The notes under the pieces were generated by a model, which saw only the letters and a program-made list of their open reading frames with translations, was not told where the DNA came from and did no database searches. A stretch of 64,000 nt of DNA from Hedera helix (Eukaryota > Streptophyta > Magnoliopsida > Apiales > Araliaceae), in NCBI GenBank assembly GCA_947179155.2, contig OX359280.1, positions 12,515,001 through 12,579,000 on the forward strand, read 5' to 3'. Made by a program: the position numbers and the translations under genes. Shown here one piece after another: positions 24,719 through 34,145 of this stretch (the stretch's first letter is position 1; each line of letters begins with the position of its first letter).

Positions 24719-24910
24719 AGGGCCACCCGCGCATTGCGCGGCGGCCAAATTTTTTTTTGGAACTGGGAATAAAACGTCGGCATTTTGGGAGCGGAAGGGG
24801 GGTGAGCAGCGCCATGAGCGGCGACCAAAATTTTTTCGGTAACCGCCCTTGTAAACGACGCCGTTTGGTTGGAATAAGAGGCAGGGTTGCGCCATGCGCG
24901 ACGGACCAAG
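24719..24910. other. GC-rich palindromic island in element A LTR
   Basis: A block of about 190 bases with a GC content far above its surroundings. It holds CCGCGCATTGCGCGG (24727-24741), GCGCCATGAGCGGCG, AAACGACGCCGTTT (near 24853) and GCGCCATGCGCGAC. Related blocks occur in the LTRs of elements B and D. Confidence 0.8.
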
Positions 24911-25777
24911 TTATGTTTATTTACGATTTTGCCACCGGTTTTGTTTTTTTTCTACCTAATTACGAAAATCCCATCAAGGATTTTAATTAATTAAATAAAT
25001 GTTTAAAAATTAATAAAAATTATATAAAAATAATTAACAAAATCAGAAAAATATATAAAAAATGATTTATAAATTAAATTTAACATTTTTTCAATTTTGA
25101 AGAATAATTTCAATTAGTATCTAACTGTTTTACATGAGGACATAAAAAGGGCATGGTTAAATTAACTAACCAAATTAGGTTATAATTAATTGTAAACACT
25201 AATATGGATCTGATGGGTAGAATAATTATGTTGTGAGTGATATTAATTATGGAAATTAATATCATGGGTTACTAAATGGTTATTATTTGATTATATTATT
25301 ATTATATGTTGTCCAAGAAAGAGTTATTAGCTGTTAAATTAATAATCGGACGTCGAGGCAAGTTCCTAAACCCTAATATTGACCCAGTAATCATATGTTA
25401 TATATTAAAATCCTAACTGAGTTTCATTTCCTAAGTTTTATCTTTATTCTATTTTCTTGAATATTGATTTCGATTGATATTGTAATTTGTTCAATTAAGA
25501 TCAAAAATCTCTGTTGTTACTCACATTCATTCTTAAATGCCACTTATAACGAATCATAATTATTGATGAGTGAGTTGATGATTATGAGTCTATGCCATTT
25601 CTCTGGCTAGACTGTTGAGATAGTTGAATCTCAAATTACTCTTTATCGTTAAGTGCTGAGCCAAACCAAATTGTTGTGGTGCGGACTCCTAAAAACTAAG
25701 ATGAACAACCCTATTTCAGGGGATATAGCTTGTCGGATGCTTTAAATTTTGATACCAAGCGAAATGCGGTAATATGA

Positions 25778-27319
25778 TGATAGGACTAAATTATACGATA
25801 TTTTTATTCCCTAATACTTTGTTTTTATATTTATTGTGTGCTTAAATGTTTAACTATTTAACTTATTTTGGTTTTAATAGGTTTTATAGGATTTTAGTTA
25901 ATTTATGCTAATTTAGGTAATTTTATAGTAATTTTATATTTCTTTTTATTTATGTGTTTTTATTTATTTTTAGTATTTTAGGAATTTTATTTATTATTAT
26001 GTGTTTTTAGGATTTTTAGTATTTTTATATTATTTTTAATGTTTTTATTTTATTTTGTAGGAATTAATTAAAAGTTTGGATGACAAAATGGTAAATAAAC
26101 CGCTTGGTGGCAGAACCATAAATATCAGGAAGTTTCCTCGCGCCATGCGCACATATATTATTAAAGCAACAGGAATGAAGCGGCACCGTTTTTGGTTCAG
26201 GCAGGAAAAGAAGAGTCCGCGCAATGCGCGTACATGGATAGGCAGCATAAGATCACGGACGACGTCGTTTAGGGGCGAGAAGCTGTCAGCTGACGCGGAT
26301 GCGCGTTTGTCCGGTCAAGGCGTGTTAAAAGGCTGTTTGGATAACGCGATTTTGCTGGGGAAACAGATTTTTCGGGATTATTGCTACTTTTTGATTCCAA
26401 ATTGGATTTTAATTCCACATTAGCTTAGGATTATTATTGTATTTCTATAAATATATTATGAGACTCATGTTTTCAGTAGTTTTATAATTATAAGCAGATT
26501 ATTAGAGATAATTAGGAGCTTTCTCAGGTGATATTAATTTTATTATGTTTGGCTAATTTTATTATTCAGTTCTAGGGAATTTCAAACCCGATTATAATTA
26601 ATTGTTTAATTAATTCAGTAATATTATTTACTCTTCCTCATATGAAATTATTTATGATAATCTGTTTTAATTATTTATTTGATATTGGGTTTGATTGATT
26701 TAATTTTGGCCTATTGATTTAATCAAATTATTATCAATTGCTAGATTTAGGAATTATATTACGTGTAATTGATATTGTTCCTAATCGTTGGTAGTGAATA
26801 GTGATAGATGATTGTGGTCAAGCTTTTGTTTATTGCTATGATTATCATGATATAAGTTAAACAATCCGAGCTTATGAGATTGTTGCTTAGAATAATCTAA
26901 TTTTCTTGTGATTAATGCTTCCATTATATTAAATTTAGAGAGCTTGTTCTAGATCGTATAATGGTTAAAATCTAATTAAGAGCTTATTTTGTTAGATTAA
27001 AATTATGGAAAATTTCGGGTAGCAGAGCCTGTTGTTACCTAGGGTTATTAGTTTCATGCAAGGATAAAAATATATTTTGAATTATTAATTGTAAGGGTGA
27101 GATTGAACTGAAGAACTGAAGTCTTTAATTTATTAATTAATTTTATTAATTTACTTTTATTAATTTAGTTAATTATAATTAGTTCAAAACTCCCAAATCT
27201 AGTTTACATTGCATAAAAATAAATTAATCATTCTCTGTGGGTTCGACCCTTACTTGCTATTATACTGAGTTTGTGATTGAAAGTGAGGATTAATTTTAGA
27301 GTGTTAACGACAGCTACCA
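25778..27319 (+). repeat. Element B 5' LTR
   Basis: 1542 bp, TGATAGGAC to AGCTACCA. It is AT-rich except for a GC-rich island at about 26124-26350 containing CCGCGCAATGCGCGT (26217-26231) and GGCACCGTTTTTGG. A 115-codon open frame (26076-26423) spans the island; see rejected items. Confidence 0.93.
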
Positions 27320-27324
27320 AATTT

Positions 27325-27342
27325 TGGCGCCGTTGCCGAGGA
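27325..27342 (+). other. Element B primer-binding site (tRNA-Asp)
   Basis: TGGCGCCGTTGCCGAGGA matches the Asp site of element N with one change (GAGGA for GGGGA). It lies five bases after the LTR. Confidence 0.88.
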
Positions 27343-27457
27343 ATGATTTTAATTTATTTTTGTGTTTTTATAAACTTTATTTTAATTTAATATTTTTTTT
27401 TTCTTAGATTTTATTTTTATAGTTTTTCATAGTTTAATTGAGTTTTGCAGGTTAAGG

Positions 27458-27499
27458 ATGGAAGTCATGCCTGATTATGTTAATGAGGTAAATAGTTCT
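27458..27499 (+). pseudogene. gag: Element B gag, first 14 codons before element D
   Basis: An ATG at 27458 opens a frame (MEVMPDYVNEVNSS) that continues exactly in phase after element D at 38660, once one GTTCT duplication is removed. A TTTTGCAGG splice-acceptor-like string precedes it. Confidence 0.7.
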
Positions 27500-28739
27500 T
27501 GTAATATCCCGGATATTTAAATGAATTAGAAATAAAATATTTAATATTTAATAAAGGTTGGAGTTTGATAACCTAGTAGTGATAGATAAATAGAGGTCCA
27601 AATTAAATTTAACGGACTAACTTAGATATGGTGATATCAAAATTTTTTATAAGTTAGCAAGTAAAGTGATAATTCAATAAACTTGACTAACAGCAAATCT
27701 AATTAAATTAAGAGAATTAATTAGTGGAGTTATGTAATTATGCGACGTGGTTGCGTGTAAATTAAATATGTATTTATATGAATATATATATATATGCGTG
27801 CATATTTAGTAACATAATTTAATGGTTAATTAAATTGTGATAAATAGATAGATTAATATTAAATTAATCCGAATTGAATTAAAAGGTTTATTGTGGAATT
27901 AATTTATTCATTAATCAACAATTATGCAAATTGTTGATAAATTATTTGTGAGGAATAATTATGTAATTTATATAATTATAAATTATATAAAGTAGTTGAA
28001 TTAATTAAGGGAGATTAGTAATTGTATATATGTACAACCTTTAATTTCATATATATGTACATATATATAAAGGGTTTAAATTAATTGAGAAATTTTAAAT
28101 AGTAATTGAATATATTAAATGAATATATTCTATAATTAAATAAATCATTGTAAATGATTTATGAGAGTGAGAAATTGAATTATACAATTATTTGTGTAAT
28201 ATTAATTAAATAATTTAATAAATTATTTAAATAAGAAATTGAGTAAATATATTATTATTTTAATGTATTTTCGGGTAAATGGAATTATTTCCATAATTTA
28301 TGAGAAATAAATTATTTAATGTAAATGTATTAAATAATTTAATTTATGGCCTAAATAATATATATTAAATTATATATTGTATTTATTTTAATTTCATAAT
28401 TTATTGTGAAATTGTTTTGAGGTAAGGTAATGTGTATAAATAATATATATAGTTTATATATATTATTATTAGCGAACACACTCTAAAGTTTTAATATCAA
28501 AATAATTGACAAGTTGCCATTAATTAAATATTCAATTAAATTGAATATAATGAGTGAATTAAATTTTATAAATTAATTAATATGATAATTAATTAATGTA
28601 AATAATGTAAAATATTATTAATAATATTATTAGTCCATTTAGTAATTTAATACTTATGGGTTAGAATATTTAATTATTTATTCAATCTAATTATTTATTT
28701 AATCATGGATTGAATAATTAATGTGTAAATTATTAAATT

Positions 28740-28866
28740 AGCCCAACATGGGTCAATTAGTAGCCCAAGTGGAGAATAATAAAATTTGACAATTTAGTAG
28801 CCCAAACAATTTAATAGAAGCCCAATTGGTATTTTAAATTAAAGCCCAATGATTGGCCCACTTGAA
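28740..28866 (+). promoter_or_regulatory. Cluster of AGCCCAA / TGGGCT motifs in element D LTR
   Basis: Five AGCCCA copies and one GGCCCA lie within about 127 bases. On the opposite strand they read TGGGCY, the core of plant site II elements bound by TCP factors. The right LTR has the same cluster at about 35386-35512. Promoter function is inferred, not shown. Confidence 0.5.
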
Positions 28867-29883
28867 AAATACTTAATTAAACTATTATTTAATAAAAGTA
28901 AGCATATGTGACATTCTTTTTGGGACAATTCTATGTATTGCCGGCAAGGAGGGATAAGAAAGAGTAAATTGATGGTTTCTTTATTTTATTTTTAATTATT
29001 TAATAAATTAGGTTGCTTGTATGGTTTTTTTTTTTGTTCATGGACCATCCCTCTTTTCACCAACTTTAGTCCTTAAGCCATTTCTTGTGCAAGTATCCAA
29101 TATAGGTGCATGATGGTCTAGATTAATAGATACATATGTGTATCTAATATTTTGTAAGAGTATACTTACAATTTTGGAAATTTTTGTAGTCATTTCTTCT
29201 TCTTCCACTTTTCAAGTTAGAGAGAGTTGAGAGAAATAGCTTGGGTAAGAAAATATTTGAGAGCATGGAGAAGGTAGAGAAGGAGATCTTGGTGCATATC
29301 TTCAAGTTGCACAACCCATTTTGGAAGAAAAATGAAGATAGCCATTAGAATAAGGTAATGGTTATTTTAAATCTACCTTTGTTTTAAATTAATTAAACCA
29401 TCATGTTGGTATAAATATGCTAATATAGTTAGTCATGTGTATTAGTAATATTTATGCCATGCTTGAGTTTAATATGCTTGGTTTGTATTTTGGTATATTT
29501 TATATGCTAAAATATGTATTTAATAGTGTGTAAATAAGTTTTGGAATTTATGTCCAAAAATATTTTTATAAAACTTAGATTTAATGTTATAATATTATAG
29601 AACATTAAATCATGAGAAAAACAAAGTTTGAATCACTCAAAATGGAGTTATACACAAAAAGTTATGATTTGTGGTAGTTTATGTGATGTAAAAATTTTTA
29701 TAGAAAAAAATTTAATATTAAATCATGAAAAATTAAATTTTCATGTTATAAATTGAGATTAAGTGGTTGGTAATTTTTTTGGATTTTTATTGAGGACTTA
29801 AAGATTTCTTGAAGGTATAAATTTTATTAAGTTGTGTATTAAAATAGCACTGTTCACGTTCTGCTGGGAAACAAAAATAAAGG

Positions 29884-30135
29884 ACTGCCGCGCATTGCGC
29901 GGAATCCTATTCACTGTTCGGACACGGAGCCAAAACGGCGTCGTTTTGGCGAATAAAAAAATTTCATCCGCGCGTAATGCGCGGAAGCTAGCTTCGGTGA
30001 CATTAAAACGGCACCGTTTTGGGACCTAGTTTTGTCGGCGCGCGCAATGCGCGAGATACCGATTTTGGCGAAATTACATTTTTGCCCCTCCGGTCTTTTT
30101 TTTTTTTTTTCTTTTTTCTGCGAAATTACGATACT
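29884..30135. other. GC-rich palindromic island in element D LTR
   Basis: It contains CCGCGCATTGCGCGG (29888-29902), CCGCGCGTAATGCGCGG, CGCGCGCAATGCGCGAG, AAAACGGCGTCGTTTTGG and AAAACGGCACCGTTTTGG, followed by a poly-T stretch. The right-LTR copy is at about 36530-36781. Confidence 0.85.
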
Positions 30136-30270
30136 GCCCCTCCGTTCGGTTTTCAGTTTATTTACGATTTTGCCATTCTGGATAATTTAAATTAATTTAA
30201 ATGTTTAAAAATTAATTTAAAATTATAACAAAAATATTAATAATACAAAAATGATATTTAGGTATTGAAT

Positions 30271-30497
30271 ATTATATTTTTCAAATATAATAAGTATTTA
30301 GGATTAATATTTAAATGTTGTAAATATTAATCTAGTTAGTTTAATATTATATTTTTTTAAATATAATAAGTATTTAGGATTAATATTTAAATGTTGTAAA
30401 TATTAATCTAGTTAGTTTAATATTATATTTTTTTAAATATAATAGGTATTTTGGATTAATATTTAAATGTTGTAAATATTAATCTAGTTAATATTAT
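30271..30497. repeat. Three tandem ~75-bp repeats in element D LTR
   Basis: Units start ATTATATTTTT at 30271, 30346 and 30422 and each contains TATTTAGGATTAATATTTAA or a close variant. The same array is at about 36917-37143. The following 460 bases hold repeated TTATTATTTAATTA/TAATTAAATAATAA hairpins. Confidence 0.88.
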
Positions 30498-31674
30498 ATC
30501 TTCTGAATTTACGATTAAACTAATTATTATTTAATTAATATTAAATAATAAACAAGGATGATAAATTAATTAATTATTATTTAATTACTATTAAATAATA
30601 ATTAAAGACAACTAAGATTGATTATTTAATTATTTATTATTTGATTAACTTTAAATAATAAATAAATTTAGTAGTTATTATTTATTATTAAATAATAACT
30701 AATGATATTTGAGTATTTACTATATAATTTTATTATTATTTAATTAACTTTAAATAATAAATGAATCTAGTTAATTAGTTATTATTTATTATTAAATAAT
30801 AACTAAAGATATTTGATTATTTTTAATATAATATAATTATTTATTATTTGATTAATTTTAAATAATAAATAAATCTTGTAAGTTATTATTTATTATTAAA
30901 TAATAACTAAAGGTAGTTAATTACTTACTATTTAATTAATGATAAATAGTAATTAAATGAAATTAGATTTAATGGAATAAAGAAAATGTCTTTTAACTCT
31001 TTTGTTTAAACAATTATAATAAATTGTTTAATAGTTTAATAAGTGTGCAACACTTAAAGAAAAATATTTTCTAACTTATTAAATTATTAACCCAATATGA
31101 TTGAGGGTCTATAAGGTTAATAATATTGTTTTAACTGATGTAAATTATGTGTTAGTACTTATGTGATAGATAAGTTCCTTAATAAGCGTATAGTTGTGCA
31201 AATACGCCGTATTAATTATTAGACCAACTTTATTGATGTTAGGTCTTTCCAAGCCAGTTAGTTAAAGCTAGACATTTATTGTAGCTGAGCAGACAGGCAA
31301 GTTTCCTAAACCCTACTCATTTTATATTCGAGCAGGATATATTATTTTATTGTTCAAGTTCCTAACTCGAACTCAAGTTATTATGTTTCAAGCATGCTAG
31401 TGGTTTAATTCTGTATAATTATTCCACCTCTTTAAATTGTTGATTCACACATAGTGCATGTTGCATGTGTTCATCAGTTATGAAAGGCTGATCACCTTCA
31501 TTACCATAAGGTTCAGTTAAATTTGTTCATGGTCATTATTGACACTCAACATTACTTGATTCAGTCATTCAATTATTGAAATTATGATTAGTACTCTTTC
31601 ACAATTATTATATTGTTGAAAATCCGAAAACTTGTTCTTTCTTTCAATCATGATATATCGTTATTGTATTTAAA

Positions 31675-31706
31675 CTTGCTGAGCAAAGTCGTTGCTCACT
31701 CTTGCT
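31675..31706 (+). other. Conserved LTR stem-loop, element D copy
   Basis: CTTGCTGAGC, spacer AAAGTCGTT, then GCTCACTCTTGCT. It is enclosed by a wider inverted repeat TCATGATATA (from about 31649) and TATATCATGA (to about 31716). The second copy is at 38321-38352. Confidence 0.75.
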
Positions 31707-32011
31707 ATATCATGATAACAAATTTCAGAATAATACGAATGTCCGAGGAGAGACGGAGACAGAAGCAAAAGACAAGATTATAGTGTTATTCATTATAACT
31801 AAATTGTTATATGATGTAAGTAATTTTGTAAACCTTTTTATGAATCTAAAGGTATATATGTAAGTTAAGGTTAGAAACCTTGGGAAATGTTGTAGAATAA
31901 ACAATTTATGTTTATATATTCCGCATTAGTTATAGAACGTGTATGAAGATGATGTATAGTGATGAACCAGGTCCAGGGTTAAAGGAACCCGGATTTGGGG
32001 TCGTCACAGGT

Positions 32012-32024
32012 TGGTATCAGAGCC
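32012..32024 (+). other. Element D primer-binding site (initiator Met)
   Basis: TGGTATCAGAGCC lies three bases after the 5' LTR end and matches the initiator-Met tRNA 3' end. Confidence 0.92.
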
Positions 32025-34130
32025 GATAGGTTATAGTTCTTAGGTAGCAGTACCTTAGGCTATAATCATGGAAAGATAATGAAGACAGTGAAAGGATAAA
32101 CTCAGATAGAGTTTAGAAATGAACATATACAGTTCATAAAGGAGGAAATAAATCTATATAGATACATAGAAATATGAAAAGATTCAAAGAAGGATCTTCA
32201 ATGAGTGTAATCCAAATAAATGGAATAAGAATCAGGGAACACTTGATTCAAGAATTTAAAAAGAGAAGGATCGTACAGTAAAACGATCAGAGATGAATGA
32301 TAAGGTGATAGAATTAAACGATCCTAGAATAAAGGAGAAATAGTACAGTGAAATCAATTTTGACATAAGATCCCGATGATCATAGTAAAAAGCATGAAAT
32401 GACAAATGGTCTATTAAATGATTAAAGAAGTGGTTTTGATAGCATGGTGCTATAACAATGAAGATACTAAAATAGTAACAAGTGGATTCTTGAAGTGTGA
32501 GTGTGATAAGGTATGAATTGACAAAATTCATATCAAGTTAAGAGAAGTTAGAGGTTTGTAGGTTTTTAATTGAGGACTCATATTAGTGGCTGAGTTGTAC
32601 AATTTCTTGTATGGGCAGGAGATTGTGTTTGGTTTGACGACCACTTGGCATCCTATAATGATAATCAACTGAAACCTGGTGTCGCGCTATTCACTATATG
32701 TATGTTGAGAAGGTGATTCTTTTCTCATGTGTATAACGGATAGGTAGAGGATGTTAAGATAAGTTCGTGTTCTGAGAACTGACACGCATAGTAAGTTCGT
32801 GACTCATAGTCATGTGGTGGAGCCCCTCAGCGAATGGGCGACTTTGGCCTGACTAGGACAAGTTCCTCAAACCATATGATTGTGGTAAGTTGCTGAGCCC
32901 AAATATGTGGTAAGTTTGATGAACAGTAGGTATGGATAGAGTTAAGTAGTCAGGTTAAGGCTATAATAGATATAGTTATTAAGCTGGAAAAGAATGTGGA
33001 GGAAAAATTTGAGGTGTTTTGAGGTTTTAGGATATTCCAAATCTTCTAGCTATGCTAGACTTTGAAATTCTTAAAAATCGTGCCAAATTCGCACTTTTGT
33101 GCTTTTGAAAAGACAAATGTATTTTTGAAATCATTAATGCATTTAGTGCAGAGATGATAACCGATGGAGTCATCAATGCAGAGTAACCTAGTGTTGGATG
33201 TATTTTTAAGCCCACTATGATATGATGTAATATGACAAAGTCAAAATGATTTTTAGTATTTTGAAACGTTTAAAGAAGAGTCTATGCTAATTGTTTCGGC
33301 AAGACAAATTGATTTGAAAATATCAAAATGTATTTATAAAATCATCACACGCCATTAAAGCCATGGTGCAGAGATGAAAAAGACGGAATCCTCAACGCAC
33401 TGTTGCAACGGTGCGGTATCATGAAGTCCTATAAATGAATTTTAGTACTTTAACTAATCTGAAATGATTTTTGAGTCGTAATATACGAACAGTTCAATGA
33501 TGTGAGTCTATGTCATTTATTTTGACTGGACACTTTTTGGTCAGAAATGACTCGAGTTTTATTTTCCAATCCAACTTATGCTGGAGCGGAATTTTGTAGT
33601 AAGTCTGAGGTGAACAACCCCATAATGGGGGATATGTCAGAGCCATGAATAAAGAACCCGCGAGGGGGCGCCCAACAGTGGTGGCATACTGATATGGGTT
33701 GGTAAATCCAAAGAGTTCGACCCCGTGAGAAGTCGTTGTGCACAACGCAGAAGTACGATAGGCTGATCACCTAGCGTACACCTATGGAATGTTTTCAGTC
33801 TTTGTGATTGATAAACACTCTGTTTATAAGTATTTACAGAGATAAATACTATTTATTCGGAATTCAGTTAATTCCATGTTCACAGTCTTGATGACTCCTC
33901 AGCATATTATGAAAGTTTTAATGAATATTTTGATTTTCAATTTATTCTTCTGTAAGATATTGATTTTCAATTTATTCTTCTGCAAGATATTCCATTGTTC
34001 TGGAATTATGAGCTTAGAAGTATGAACTTCCTAGAAAAGGGTGGTCATAGACTTTGATGAGTAAAGAGTTATACTCAGAGATGAAAATTGGTAGAAATGT
34101 GTATGAGATAATTTCGGGGACGAAATTTTT

Positions 34131-34145
34131 AGAAGAAGGGGTGAA
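34131..34145 (+). other. Element D polypurine tract
   Basis: AGAAGAAGGGGTGAA lies directly before the 3' LTR and is preceded by TTTCGGGGACGAAATTTTT. Confidence 0.88.

Larger units (their letters stand above)
23190..25777 (+). repeat. Element A 3' LTR, first part
   Basis: This part starts TGTAATATCC directly after the polypurine tract and is interrupted at 25777 by element B (duplication TATGA at 25773-25777 and 42553-42557). It is AT-rich, with a dinucleotide run, a 24-base hairpin and one GC-rich island described separately. No gene is present; the open frames near 24643-24990 are a by-product of the GC-rich island. The spliced LTR would be about 3.2 kb. Confidence 0.85.
27500..32008 (+). 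repeat. Element D 5' LTR
   Basis: 4509 bp, TGTAATATCCCGG to GGGGTCGTCACA. In order it holds AT-rich sequence, a cluster of AGCCCAA motifs (28740-28866), a GC-rich island with palindromes (29884-30135), a three-copy repeat (30271-30497), an AT hairpin tract (30500-30960), a GATC box (31485-31499) and the conserved stem-loop (31675-31706). The 65-codon open frame at 29832 falls on the GC-rich island. Confidence 0.94.
32009..34145 (+). mobile_element. Element D interior, non-coding
   Basis: 2137 bases without gag or pol in any frame; the short open frames match nothing I recognise. It holds a leader block with CTTGTATGGGCAGG near 32612, a CCCCTCAGCGAATGGGCG block near 32823, a CTTCTAGCTATGCTAGACT block near 33043, a GAACAACCC...GGGGGATAT hairpin near 33613 and a GATC box at 33760-33772. 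Several blocks recur in the interiors of C and E. A 33-bp direct repeat containing TTGATTTTCAATTTATTCTT lies near 33930-33985. Confidence 0.85.

Noticed and set aside
24643..24990. 115-codon + frame and two overlapping - frames in A's LTR
   Set aside because: All lie on the GC-rich palindromic island and have low-complexity, basic translations.
26076..26423. 115-codon open frame in B's 5' LTR, also open in the 3' LTR (41301-41648)
   Set aside because: It coincides with the GC-rich island, where stops are rare. Between the two copies I count more amino-acid-changing than silent differences, so there is no sign of protein selection. It resembles no protein I know.
29832..30029. 65-codon frame present in both D LTRs
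   Set aside because: The LTRs are near-identical, so repetition is no evidence of coding. The frame spans the palindromic island.
32256..32531. 91-codon - frame in D's interior as a gene
   Set aside because: No recognisable domain, opposite to the element's sense, in AT-rich non-coding interior.
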